Of a stretch of 21,602 bases of DNA, positions 1 through 7,794 are shown piece by piece. Source of the DNA: CAYRGQ01 sp964444885 (GTDB taxonomy: Bacteria > Bacteroidota > Bacteroidia > Sphingobacteriales > Sphingobacteriaceae); assembly GCA_964444885.1 (NCBI GenBank), contig CAYUIZ010000045.1, positions 1 to 21,602 on the forward strand, written 5' to 3'. Positions within the stretch are counted from its first letter, which is position 1; every line of letters starts with the position of its first letter. The notes beneath the pieces are model-generated. The model did no database searches and was not told the DNA's origin. It saw nothing but the letters and a program-made list of their open reading frames with translations. The position numbers and the translations under genes are program-made.

Positions 1-1265
1 TTGCCCACCACAATCGTGATCTTAGGCACTACCGAATTGGCGACTGCATTGACCATCTTGGCGCCATCCTTGATGATGCCACCGTGTTCTGACCGGCTGC
101 CTACCATGAAGCCTGTGACGTCCTGGAGAAACACCAACGGGATTTTCTTTTGATTGCAATTCATGATAAAACGCGTGGCTTTATCCGCCGAATCGGAATA
201 GATCACTCCTCCGAATTGCATCTCCCCTTTCTTGCTCTTAACCACTTTGCGCTGATTCGCTACAATCCCGACCGCCCAGCCGTCTACACGCCCTAGCCCG
301 CAAATAATAGTCTGCCCATATAGGGCCTTATATTCTTCAAATTCGGAATTATCGACCAAACGCTGGATGATTTCCAACATATCATAGGGCTTTTCGCGCG
401 ATGCGGGCAAAATACCGTAAATCTCCTGTTCGTTCAGCGCTGGCAGCGCGGGTTTAACACGGTCAAAGCCCGCATCTTGGGGCTTGCCCAGCATGCTCAT
501 GATCTTGCGGATGGAATCCAGGCAGGACTTATCATCAGGGTGCTTGTAATCCGTCACGCCGCTGATTTCGCAATGCGTGGTGGCGCCCCCCAGCGTTTCG
601 TTGTCGACCGCTTCGCCGATGGCCGACTTGACCAAGTAGGATCCTGCCAGAAACACCGAACCCGTGCCGTCGACGATCATGGCCTCATCGCTCATTATGG
701 GCAGGTAAGCGCCCCCTGCCACGCATGCGCCCATGATCGCGGCAATCTGCACGATTCCCTCACTGCTCATGCGGGCATTATTGCGAAAGATTCGGCCAAA
801 ATGTTCTTTATCAGGAAAAATTTCATCTTGCATCGGCAGGTAAACCCCAGCCGAGTCAACCAAGTAAATAATGGGTAAGCGGTTTTCCATCGCGATTTCC
901 TGCGCCCGCAGGTTCTTTTTGGCAGTCATCGGGAACCAAGCGCCGGCTTTAACCGTCGCATCATTGGCCACCACAACGCACTGCCGACCTGCAACGTATC
1001 CAATGCCGGCCACCACGCCCGCTGAGGGACACCCACCCTGTGCGCCATACATTCCATCCGCAGCCAACGCACCGATCTCCAGCCAGGGCCGGTCCTCGTC
1101 CAGCAAATAGGATACGCGTTCGCGCGCAAGCATCTTGCCTCTAGCCTGATGCTTCTCGGCCGCTTTCGCGCCCCCGCCTGCATACACCTTGAGCAACTTC
1201 TTTTTCAGCGCGTACAACGCCTGTTTGTTTAGATCCTCGTTTTGGTTAAATTCTAAGTCTATCAT
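1..1265 (-). CDS. Acyl-CoA carboxylase carboxyltransferase (beta) subunit, methylcrotonyl-CoA carboxylase-like; 3' end off the window
   Basis: About 421 codons are open from an ATG at 1265 down to position 1 without a stop; relatives are about 540 residues, so roughly the last 120 are missing. The family moves a carboxyl group from carboxybiotin on a biotin carrier to an acyl-CoA in the cytoplasm. Visible crotonase-fold motifs include YLVDSAGVYLPMQ near residue 140, the oxyanion-type run GACVAGGAYLPIMSDEA near residue 180, LGGATTHCEISGVTDY near residue 225, and IPLVFLQDVTGFMVG near residue 375. The PYDMLEIIQRLVD block and the downstream QFGGVIYSDSADKATRFI are closer to methylcrotonyl-CoA carboxylase (leucine degradation) than to propionyl-CoA carboxylase beta chains. 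Substrate assignment is inference; a geranyl-CoA or other acyl-CoA enzyme cannot be excluded. The biotin-carrying alpha subunit is not in the window and may lie to the left. Confidence 0.93.
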   Translation of the reverse strand, partial: MIDLEFNQNEDLNKQALYALKKKLLKVYAGGGAKAAEKHQARGKMLARERVSYLLDEDRPWLEIGALAADGMYGAQGGCPSAGVVAGIGYVAGRQCVVVANDATVKAGAWFPMTAKKNLRAQEIAMENRLPIIYLVDSAGVYLPMQDEIFPDKEHFGRIFRNNARMSSEGIVQIAAIMGACVAGGAYLPIMSDEAMIVDGTGSVFLAGSYLVKSAIGEAVDNETLGGATTHCEISGVTDYKHPDDKSCLDSIRKIMSMLGKPQDAGFDRVKPALPALNEQEIYGILPASREKPYDMLEIIQRLVDNSEFEEYKALYGQTIICGLGRVDGWAVGIVANQRKVVKSKKGEMQFGGVIYSDSADKATRFIMNCNQKKIPLVFLQDVTGFMVGSRSEHGGIIKDGAKMVNAVANSVVPKITIVVG

Positions 1266-1270
1266 TGTCT

Positions 1271-1302
1271 GCAAGATACGCTATTGACCCGTGATTTCCC
1301 AA
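1271..1302 (-). promoter_or_regulatory. Possible Bacteroidota-type promoter for the carboxyltransferase gene
   Basis: On the minus strand, TTGG (1302-1299) is followed after 20 nt by TATCTTGC (1278-1271), close to the TTTG/TAnnTTTG pattern. The start codon at 1265 lies only a few bases downstream, so transcription from here would be nearly leaderless. That weakens the call. Confidence 0.3.
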
Positions 1303-1415
1303 CGCCTACCAAGGCAAAACGACGTGATCCCGGTCTGGATAGCACAAACAAACCGGTCACAACCTTGTTTTACTCCCAAAAAAAGCACAGATTGTCCTTT
1401 GGCCCACCCCGGATA

Positions 1416-1441
1416 CCGGCAAAAAAAAAATTGATTGCCGG
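1416..1441. other. Short inverted repeat (hairpin) in the intergenic region upstream of the lipoprotein gene
   Basis: CCGGCAA (1416-1422) and TTGCCGG (1435-1441) form a perfect 7-bp stem around an A-rich 12-nt loop. It lies between divergent genes about 70 bp before the lipoprotein start. It has no following T-tract on the plus strand, so it is not an obvious terminator; it could be an operator or chance. The rest of the gap 1266-1513 shows no gene. Confidence 0.35.
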
Positions 1442-1513
1442 GTTACCTTTTCGGATGAGCCGTATTAAGCTAGTAACAAACACATATGTTTTAACCAAAA
1501 AAGGAAATTAACA

Positions 1514-1717
1514 ATGAAAAATTTATTCAAATTCGGTTTTTTAGGTCTGTTCATCACTGTAGGTGCTGCGGCTTGTAACTCTACTTCTACTACGGAGGAC
1601 GAAGCAAACATCGACTCGTTGGAAACCATCATCGAAAGCGAAGTAGAAGCAGCTCAAGATTCTATCGATTCTTTGGCTTCTGAAGCAATCGACTCATTGG
1701 AAGCAGTGACTCAATAG
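1514..1717 (+). CDS. Small acidic lipoprotein, unknown function
   Basis: A 67-residue product with a typical lipoprotein signal: basic start (MKNLFK), hydrophobic stretch, and lipobox GAAAC with the lipidated cysteine at residue 21. The mature 47 residues are rich in Asp, Glu, Ser, Ala and Ile. They contain repeated I/A-D-S-L-E/A units (residues about 33-36, 51-54, 60-63), which suggests a short amphipathic or coiled-coil helix on the periplasmic face. Codon use (GGT, GCT, TCT, GAA) is more A/T-ending than in the neighbours, as is common in strongly expressed small envelope proteins; that is inference. TATGTTTT (1485-1492) resembles a -7 element but has no clear -33 partner. A strong terminator follows 22 bp after the stop, so the gene is probably monocistronic. 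I do not recognise a named family. Confidence 0.8.
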   Translation: MKNLFKFGFLGLFITVGAAACNSTSTTEDEANIDSLETIIESEVEAAQDSIDSLASEAIDSLEAVTQ

Positions 1718-1733
1718 TCACCAACCGAATCAT

Positions 1734-1768
1734 AAAAAGACCCGGACCGGAAACGTTCGGGTTTTTTT
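1734..1768. terminator. Rho-independent terminator between convergent genes
   Basis: ACCCGGAC (1740-1747) pairs with GTTCGGGT (1755-1762), an 8-bp stem with one G:T pair and a 7-nt loop. It is followed by seven T's (1762-1768) and preceded by AAAAA (1734-1738), so it can work in both directions. It ends the lipoprotein gene on the plus strand and the MBL hydrolase gene (stop at 1785) on the minus strand. Confidence 0.85.
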
Positions 1769-1784
1769 GTTTTAGTGCGAGAGC

Positions 1785-2522
1785 TTACAACCGGACCTGC
1801 ATCCCTTCCTGCGCAAAACGGTGGCGGAGCGTTGCCGAGCGGGCTAGCATTTCATCACCGAGATGCGTCAGCAACAGCTGCTTGCACGACAAGTGGTGTT
1901 CATTTTCCAACAACGTCACGTAGTCGAGATGCGTATCGGATTTCATGTCGTAGAAATTACACTCGCAGATAAACAAATCGGCATCTTGGGCAAGGGTAGC
2001 CAGCACGGGGGTCCAGCACGTATCCCCCGAATATCCAATCACCTTATTGCCGATAAGGAGGCGCAATCCGTGCGGAAGAGCTGCTTCGGTATGCACGACC
2101 GGATAGGCCGCCACCCGCCCGCCGGGGATCGCAAGGAATCGGCCCGTGGCGGGGTAATCGACAAACCGCAAATCAAGCGTTTTCCACCCGTCCGTATCGG
2201 GATACAGTAGGTCGAGCAAGGCCGTCACGCGCTGTTCGCCGCCCGGAGGCGACACAATCGTCAGGGGCTTGGTACGCTGCTGCACGCCGCACCGCAGCAA
2301 AAGATACGGAAGCCCGCCGTAGTGGTCGCCGTGGAAATGGGAAATCAGCACCGTGTTGATGTCATCCAGATCCACGCCATACCGCGCGAGGCTGGTCAAC
2401 ACCGTGGCGCCACAATCGAGAAGCAGGCCGCCTTCTTCGCTTTTCACATAGAAACAAGCATGCAGGCGTCCACCCGAAGCAAAAGCATCGCCGCACCCCA
2501 GCACACTGACCGTCACGTCCAT
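1785..2522 (-). CDS. MBL-fold metal-dependent hydrolase, RNase Z-like
   Basis: A 245-residue metallo-beta-lactamase-fold protein. The metal-binding signature HFHGDH is at residues 62-67 (H62, H64, D66, H67). Further likely ligands are H144 (PVVHTE), D167 in SGDTCW, and H220 in LLTHLG. The N-terminal run DVTVSVLGCGDAF, followed by GGLLLDCGATVL, is typical of the RNase Z/ElaC-like and phosphodiesterase-like branch. It lacks the long insertion (flexible arm) expected of tRNA-processing RNase Z, so a general phosphodiesterase or unknown hydrolase role is more likely than tRNA 3' maturation. No signal peptide is seen, so it is probably cytoplasmic. It is the last gene of a minus-strand set, 26 bp behind the glutathione peroxidase gene, and ends at a bidirectional terminator. 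Confidence 0.9.
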   Translation of the reverse strand: MDVTVSVLGCGDAFASGGRLHACFYVKSEEGGLLLDCGATVLTSLARYGVDLDDINTVLISHFHGDHYGGLPYLLLRCGVQQRTKPLTIVSPPGGEQRVTALLDLLYPDTDGWKTLDLRFVDYPATGRFLAIPGGRVAAYPVVHTEAALPHGLRLLIGNKVIGYSGDTCWTPVLATLAQDADLFICECNFYDMKSDTHLDYVTLLENEHHLSCKQLLLTHLGDEMLARSATLRHRFAQEGMQVRL

Positions 2523-2548
2523 ATATATACGAAATAAGGGAACGCCGG

Positions 2549-3064
2549 CTACAGCAGGGTAAGAATCTCGTCGCTCAAGGGATCTACCTTCGAACGGAAC
2601 CGGTGGGTAAGACGGCCGTTTTCATCAACCAGGAACTTCTCGAAATTCCAGTTGATCTCGCCGGTAAAGCTGGTGTTTTCCGCCGTTGTCAGGTATTGGA
2701 ACAAGTCGGATATATCATCGCCCTTGACGCTGGACTTTTCGGCCAGCAAAAAGGTGACGCCGAAATTTTTCTCGCAGAACGTTTGGATTTCTTCCGCCGT
2801 ACCGGGCTCCTGGCCACCAAAATTGTTAGCCGGGAAACCAATGACCACCAGCTCGTCGCCATACTGCTCAGACAGGGCCTGCAAACCGGCGTATTGCTTG
2901 GTAAACCCACACTCGGACGCGGTATTGACCAGCAGCATTTTCTTACCCTTGAAACCGGCTAGGTCGACGGTTTTGCCATCAATGGAGGTAACCGTAAAGT
3001 CGTGCACACCTTTATCTTGGCCTGCAAACAGACTGAGCAACATAATGAACAAAGCCATAATCAT
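2549..3064 (-). CDS. Glutathione peroxidase family protein, probably exported
   Basis: A 171-residue member of the thioredoxin-fold glutathione peroxidase family. The peroxidatic Cys52 sits in NTASECGFT. Q85 (GGQEPG), W139 and N140 (NWNFEKFLV) complete the usual catalytic tetrad. C97 in FCEKNFGV is in the place of the resolving cysteine of thioredoxin-dependent enzymes, so thioredoxin rather than glutathione is the likely reductant (inference). The first 15 or so residues are hydrophobic (MALFIMLLSLFAG) and precede the usual family start, which suggests a signal peptide and a periplasmic location. Met3 or Met8 are alternative starts. It lies 51 bp downstream of the sugar kinase gene and 26 bp upstream of the MBL hydrolase gene on the same strand, so co-transcription is likely. 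Confidence 0.93.
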   Translation of the reverse strand: MIMALFIMLLSLFAGQDKGVHDFTVTSIDGKTVDLAGFKGKKMLLVNTASECGFTKQYAGLQALSEQYGDELVVIGFPANNFGGQEPGTAEEIQTFCEKNFGVTFLLAEKSSVKGDDISDLFQYLTTAENTSFTGEINWNFEKFLVDENGRLTHRFRSKVDPLSDEILTLL

Positions 3065-3115
3065 CTAAATTTTTAAAAAAAACGTCAGCCCGTGGAGAAC
3101 ATCCCAGGTGTTGGC

Positions 3116-3982
3116 TTACATGGATATTTCGTATTTTTTTTCGCGTTCGAATATAAATTTGAACAATTCCTCGATCGGGCTTTTCAATATCGTGCCCACC
3201 TCAACGCCGTAATGGGCGCAGGCTGGCCGAAGATGCCCTTGGAAATGATAAGCAATGGAGCCCACAAAATGACAAACGTACTCTTTGTGGTCTTCGAGGG
3301 TAGTAATGTTGGTGCGGATATACTCGCGGAAGCCGCTTTTCAGCAAATCGGCTACAAAGGGATGCTCAAGATGATCGGCCATGAAAGGCACGAACGATGC
3401 CAGATAGACGTTCGGTGTCGGCCGCTGGTATACGTGCTTGATGACCACCTCCTTGGTGAGCCGGTACCGCTCGCCAAAGCTCGCTGCCAAGTCTTTGGGC
3501 ATGGTGCCATAGAGGTATTGCGTGACCAAGTGCTTGCCAAACCACGCGCCGGAGCCTTCATCGCCCAGCACATAACCGATTCCCTGCTTGCTGGGCACCA
3601 CGTTTTCCCCGTCGAAGAAACTCACGTCAGACCCGGTACCGAGCGTGGCAATATAGCCTTTGCGGTCGCCACAGGTCGCATACGCCGACCCGAGCAAGTC
3701 GTTCTCGATGGAAACAAACGCATTGACAAATAGCTGGGAGAGCGCATTGGACACCATCTCCCGCCGATCGGGGCTGGAACAACCTGACCCGAAGAAATAC
3801 ACTTCGCTGATTTCTTCGGCGTAAGGTATGACTTCGGGCACATCTTGAATGACACGCGCGATCTCTTTCTCGCTGACGAAAAACGGGTTCAGGCCCTTGG
3901 TCGAAAACGAAAGGGGCTTGCTGTCCGGCAGCGCTAACATCCAGTCGGACTTTGACGAGCCGCTATCTGCTACTAATATCAT
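3116..3982 (-). CDS. BadF/BadG/BcrA/BcrD-type ATPase, N-acetylglucosamine kinase-like
   Basis: A 288-residue actin/hexokinase-fold kinase. The phosphate-1 loop DSGSSKSDW is at residues 6-14, the second phosphate loop LGTGSD at 114-119, LGDEGSG at 139-145, and an adenosine-type motif FVGSIAY near residue 240. GLNPFFVS (30-37) and IENDLLGSAYA (92-102) match the sugar-binding and catalytic-Asp regions of Bacteroidota N-acetylglucosamine kinase-like proteins. The likely reaction is ATP-dependent phosphorylation of an amino sugar released from the cell wall or from chitin-like polymers. Substrate is inferred from family only, and no other amino-sugar gene is adjacent. It is the first gene of the minus-strand set, with a near-consensus promoter 35 bp upstream. 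Confidence 0.88.
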   Translation of the reverse strand: MILVADSGSSKSDWMLALPDSKPLSFSTKGLNPFFVSEKEIARVIQDVPEVIPYAEEISEVYFFGSGCSSPDRREMVSNALSQLFVNAFVSIENDLLGSAYATCGDRKGYIATLGTGSDVSFFDGENVVPSKQGIGYVLGDEGSGAWFGKHLVTQYLYGTMPKDLAASFGERYRLTKEVVIKHVYQRPTPNVYLASFVPFMADHLEHPFVADLLKSGFREYIRTNITTLEDHKEYVCHFVGSIAYHFQGHLRPACAHYGVEVGTILKSPIEELFKFIFEREKKYEISM

Positions 3983-4499
3983 ATCTGCATCGGGTTCCTC
4001 AATCTAAATAGGTGACCAAATTTAGTGATTCCCCGGGGATATCGCAAGGGGTTTCGTAGGGCGCACGACAGATTTCCGTTATTGCGGAAAACGTCGCCTA
4101 AATTATATCGACGAGGTATAGCATGCCCCCAACTTGATTCGGGGAGGAGTATGAATCCGGAAATCCCCTTTTCGTTTATTAACAGCCTTACTTCTTGGTC
4201 AGTACCCTTAATAGTTTCTTTGAATGTCTGGCAGGGATCTTTTTCTTTCACGAGTTTCCCGTTGACGGCATGCTGGAAATCATCCGTCCTAAGCTCGTTT
4301 GGGTAGACCTCCAACTCATACTGTTGGCCAAATAGTTCAACCTTTATTTCAAAACCATCTTCGTCTGTAAGTGAATACGCAGCCTCATCCCTGGGAAATT
4401 CATGGGTTCGTAGTTTGTGAGATCGTTGTCCAAAATGCGCTAGTCGGCTTCATCCACGGTCGTCTTGGTTCTTTTCAGCAAAATACTTTTTCTTTTCAT
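3979..4499 (-). pseudogene. Broken unknown gene (premature stop plus one-base deletion)
   Basis: An ATG at 4499 opens MKRKSILLKRTKTTVDEAD, followed by an in-frame TAG at 4442-4440. The same frame continues as RILDNDLTNYEPM to about 4405. There the coding character jumps by one base to a second frame, EFPRDEAAYSLTDEDGFE onward, which stays open to a TGA at 3979. Restoring one base near 4402-4404 and reading through the TAG would give a single protein of about 170 residues. The centre is acidic and looks coding (GQQYELEVYPNELRTDD, then GTDQEVRLLINEKG). After about 4130 the composition becomes unlike protein, and a promoter for the next gene lies inside, so the original end was probably before 4100. 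I do not recognise a family. A sequencing error could mimic one of the two lesions but less easily both. Confidence 0.5.
4017..4047 (-). promoter_or_regulatory. Bacteroidota-type promoter for kinase-peroxidase-hydrolase set
   Basis: TTGC (4047-4044), a 19-nt spacer, then TAAATTTG (4024-4017), a full match to TAnnTTTG at the expected spacing. The predicted transcription start is near 4010, about 28 nt before the kinase ATG at 3982. It lies inside the tail of the decayed reading frame upstream, which supports that frame no longer being a working gene. Confidence 0.65.
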
Positions 4500-4541
4500 G
4501 GTAGCTGTTGGTTAGTCTTAAAAAAGCGATAAAATATGACA

Positions 4542-4745
4542 CTATTCGAATTTAATAAAACTCAATTCGATCTCAGTGGATACTGCATCAACTTCTTCGG
4601 GGTACACCAAGATCCGACCGCTAAAGGCGATGTTTCTTGCCCCATCTTCCTCCATCTCAAAATCCTCAGGCATGTTGCATACGATCAACGGCAAAAAGCC
4701 GGGTAAAACGCGACGCCATTTTTCTGTTTTTTTAAAACGCGCCAT
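4542..4745 (-). CDS. Small hypothetical protein
   Basis: 67 codons from ATG at 4745 to TAG at 4542. The product has a basic N-terminus (MARFKKTEKWRR), a hydrophobic stretch LPGFLPLIVCNM, and an acidic second half ending in EIELSFIKFE. It has no signal peptide, no recognisable domain and no catalytic motif. It lies 42 bp upstream of the broken gene on the same strand, so the two probably belonged to one small accessory operon. The composition is plausible for a real protein, but the setting in a decayed stretch means it may itself be a remnant. Confidence 0.45.
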   Translation of the reverse strand: MARFKKTEKWRRVLPGFLPLIVCNMPEDFEMEEDGARNIAFSGRILVYPEEVDAVSTEIELSFIKFE

Positions 4746-5037
4746 TAGGGTCGAATGGTTTGGACTTTTTCCCTTACAAATTTGCGGCCTGTGATCCCCC
4801 CGCGCCCATAGCCGAGACCGTTCCCCTTTTGGCGTTTATGGCGAATAGCCAGTATGTTATATAGGGCCAAATGACCGATTCCAAAAAAACGCTAGGTATC
4901 GTTTTTAATACAATTATGCCTAATTCCGTGCTTTGTATCTATATTCGCTAGTAGAAACTAACCATTAGCCATACGAATTAAAACGACGGCCCGGAAGGCT
5001 TCACGGACTAGCCAACCACTAAAATCAGTAGCGTAAT
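4746..5037. other. Intergenic region upstream of the peptidase pair
   Basis: 292 bp without a convincing gene. It contains an A/T-rich inverted repeat, AAAAACG (4885-4891) and CGTTTTT (4900-4906), with an 8-nt loop, which resembles a weak terminator with only two G:C pairs. TATATTCG (4940-4947) is one mismatch from a -7 element on the plus strand, but no good -33 sequence is found at the right distance. The promoter for the M14 pair must lie in this region, but I cannot place it with confidence. Confidence 0.4.
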
Positions 5038-7770
5038 ATGACCATCACGACGAAAACAATCCTCATTACCCTAGCAATCAACCTGTTTTTGGGTGCTTAT
5101 GCCCTGGCCCAACACATCCCCAGCCCCAAGGAGCATTTCGGCTTCCATATCGGCGATGATTACCAACTGGCCAACTACACGCAAACCGAGGCCTACTTCA
5201 AAAAACTGGCCGCGATATCCGACCGTGTTCTTATCGAACGGGCTGGCGAAACCTCCGAAGGCCGCGATCAGCACCTGCTCATCGTGTCATCGCCCGAAAA
5301 CTTGGCCAAAATACAGCATTACAAGTCCATATCCGAGCAAATGGCCCGTGCGGAGATCGATGATGCCCAAGCACGGCTGTTGGCCGAAACCGGCAAACCT
5401 GTCGTGTGGATTGACGGTGGCTTGCATTCTACGGAGACCGTGGCCACACACCAGCTTACCGAAACCCTCTACCTGCTGCTGAGCCGCGATGATGCAGAAA
5501 CCAAGCGCATACTCGACGAGGTCATCATCCTCCTGTTTCATTGCAATCCCGACGGCCATGAACTGATATCGGATTGGTACATGAAGGATGAAGATGTCAC
5601 CAAGCGCAACAAACGGACACCCACCATGTACCACAAGTACGTCGGGCACGACAACAACCGCGATTTCTACATGAACAACCTCAAGGAGACGACCACGATC
5701 TCCCGCCTGCAATATATCGAATGGAATCCCCAAATCATCTATAACCACCACCAAACGGCGCCCGCGGGCGCCGTGGTGGCCGGCCCGCCCTATCGCGACC
5801 CGTTTAACCACGTGATTGACCCGCTCCTGATTACCGGCATTGACGGTGTTGCTGCCGCAATGGTGAACCGGCTCAACCAGGAGGACCGGCCCGGCTACAC
5901 GCGGCTGAGCGGCTCGGTATATTCTACGTGGTGGAACGGTGGCCTGCGCACCACGCCCTATTACCACAACAGCATAGGCATCCTGACGGAGATCATCGGC
6001 GACCCTACCCCCTCGCAGGTGCGACTGGTACCCGACCGACTAATCCCAAACAATGCCACGCCAAACCCCGTCATACCCACGGATTGGAACTTCAGGACGT
6101 CGATCGATTACTCCGTGTCCCTCAACTACGCCATTCTGGACTACGCTAGCCGCTACGGTGACCAGCTACTATATAACATGTACAAAATGGGGCGCAACTC
6201 GATCGAACGCGGCAGCCGTGACTACTGGACGCACCGGCCAGCCCACATTGACCAGATCAAGGCGAACTACGAGGCCGACCAAAAAAATACCGAGGGCAAT
6301 GCGCCCAGCAGCCGTGGTGCTATCCCCACCCATTATTTCGAACAGGTGTTTGCCGATCCGGCCCGACGCGATCCCCGCGGTTTTATTATTCCCGCTGACC
6401 AGACCGACTTTGCCCGTGCCGTGGATTTCGTCAATGCGCTGATCAAATCGGGTGTCCAAATCCATGAGGCGACGGAAGACTTTTCCGTGAACGGCAAGAC
6501 ATACCCCAAGGGCTCCTATGTTGTCCTCGCCGCGCAGGCGTTCCGGCCGCATGTGCTGGACATGCTGGAGCCACAAGACCACCCCAACGACTTCCAATAT
6601 CCGGGCGGACCGCCGGTGCGCCCCTATGACGCGGCTGGATGGACGCTCGCCTATCAGTTTGGGATTGACGTCGACCGCATTCTGGACGGATTTGACGGGC
6701 CTTTCAAAGCGCTGCCCTTGGGGGAACAGCAAACCCCGCCAGCGACAGACGTAACCCAATCGGCACAAGGCTATCTGCTCAGCACGGAAGTCAACCAATC
6801 TTTTGTGGCGGTTAACCAACTGCTCGCTGCAGGCATTCCCGTATACCGCACGGCCCAGTCCACGGCTAACCTTCCGGCGGGCACTTTCTACGTGCCAGCC
6901 CAAGGCCACCGCATCCTGCAAGACGCTGCCGCATCCCTCGGCGTGCGTCCCCAGCCGGCCGACGGCAGACCACAACATGCTGCGGCCATCAAGCCCCGTC
7001 GCATTGGCCTGTATGATTACTATGGCGGTTCTATGCCATCCGGATGGGTGCGCTGGCTACTCGAACAATACCGCTATGACGATGTTTCGATTGTCTATCC
7101 AACGGAAATCGACGCGGGCAAGCTGCATGAAAAGTACGACATTCTGCTGTTTATCGGCGGTGGCATCCCCGCGGCGAACGCCACAGGTGGGGCACGGGCC
7201 TCGAGCAACCAGACAGCGGGAATCCCGGACGCTTTCCACCACATGTTGGGCGCGTTCTCGCTTGACCAATCGCTGACCGCCGTCCAAGATTTCCTCGAGC
7301 AGGGCGGCACGGTGCTCAGCGTGGGCAGTGCGACCTCGCTAGGCTACCACCTTGGTTTGCCCGTGAAGAATGCACTGACGGAAACGGACGAGGAAGGGAA
7401 CACCCGGCCACTGTCGGGCGAAAAGTTCTACGCCCCCGGCAGCGTGCATCAAATCCATGCCGCAACGGACGATCCGATTGCCTTTGGCATGCCACAAACC
7501 GTCAACGTGATGTCCAGCAATAGCCCGCTATTTGCGCTTGACCAAGCCGCAGGGGATTCAGGCATCAAAAAACTAGCTTGGTACGGCGCCGAAAACCCAC
7601 TCAAAAGTGGCTGGATATGGGGTGCGGAACATCTCCACGATGGCGTGGCGGCGTACGCGGCACCGGTGGGAAAAGGGACGTTCTATGCATTCGGCCCCGA
7701 AATCACCTTCCGCGCCCAGTCGCACGGCACATTCAAGTGGTTATTTAACGCACTGTACACCACCCCATAA
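5038..7770 (+). CDS. Secreted M14-family zinc carboxypeptidase with C-terminal GATase1-like domain (copy 1)
   Basis: A 910-residue protein with a signal peptide (residues about 1-24, cleavage near ALA-Q). The M14 domain (about 35-380) shows the zinc motif HSTE (H130, E133), NPDGHE (170-175), HDNNRDFY (204-211) where substrate-binding Arg/Asn lie in this family, a third zinc ligand in YNHHQT (H237 or H238), and catalytic glutamate E318 in LTEIIG. All expected active-site residues are present. The C-terminal part from about residue 650 (IGLYDYYGGSMPSGWVRW, then YDILLFIGGGIP) resembles the glutamine-amidotransferase-like fold often fused to this M14 subgroup; it probably has no amidotransferase activity (inference). 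It is followed after 24 bp by a paralogue of the same architecture. The likely role is periplasmic or extracellular peptide trimming; the substrate is unknown. Confidence 0.93.
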   Translation: MTITTKTILITLAINLFLGAYALAQHIPSPKEHFGFHIGDDYQLANYTQTEAYFKKLAAISDRVLIERAGETSEGRDQHLLIVSSPENLAKIQHYKSISEQMARAEIDDAQARLLAETGKPVVWIDGGLHSTETVATHQLTETLYLLLSRDDAETKRILDEVIILLFHCNPDGHELISDWYMKDEDVTKRNKRTPTMYHKYVGHDNNRDFYMNNLKETTTISRLQYIEWNPQIIYNHHQTAPAGAVVAGPPYRDPFNHVIDPLLITGIDGVAAAMVNRLNQEDRPGYTRLSGSVYSTWWNGGLRTTPYYHNSIGILTEIIGDPTPSQVRLVPDRLIPNNATPNPVIPTDWNFRTSIDYSVSLNYAILDYASRYGDQLLYNMYKMGRNSIERGSRDYWTHRPAHIDQIKANYEADQKNTEGNAPSSRGAIPTHYFEQVFADPARRDPRGFIIPADQTDFARAVDFVNALIKSGVQIHEATEDFSVNGKTYPKGSYVVLAAQAFRPHVLDMLEPQDHPNDFQYPGGPPVRPYDAAGWTLAYQFGIDVDRILDGFDGPFKALPLGEQQTPPATDVTQSAQGYLLSTEVNQSFVAVNQLLAAGIPVYRTAQSTANLPAGTFYVPAQGHRILQDAAASLGVRPQPADGRPQHAAAIKPRRIGLYDYYGGSMPSGWVRWLLEQYRYDDVSIVYPTEIDAGKLHEKYDILLFIGGGIPAANATGGARASSNQTAGIPDAFHHMLGAFSLDQSLTAVQDFLEQGGTVLSVGSATSLGYHLGLPVKNALTETDEEGNTRPLSGEKFYAPGSVHQIHAATDDPIAFGMPQTVNVMSSNSPLFALDQAAGDSGIKKLAWYGAENPLKSGWIWGAEHLHDGVAAYAAPVGKGTFYAFGPEITFRAQSHGTFKWLFNALYTTP

Positions 7771-7794
7771 TTCCGATCACCAAAAACCATTTGC

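Noticed and set aside
3092..3733. 213-codon plus-strand ORF opposite the sugar kinase gene
   Set aside because: It is antisense to a gene with clear kinase motifs, and its product has no recognisable domain; it is a shadow of high-GC codon use.
6169..6978. 269-codon minus-strand ORF inside the first M14 gene
   Set aside because: It is antisense to a conserved region shared by both M14 copies, and no equivalent long ORF with similar sequence is present in the second copy.
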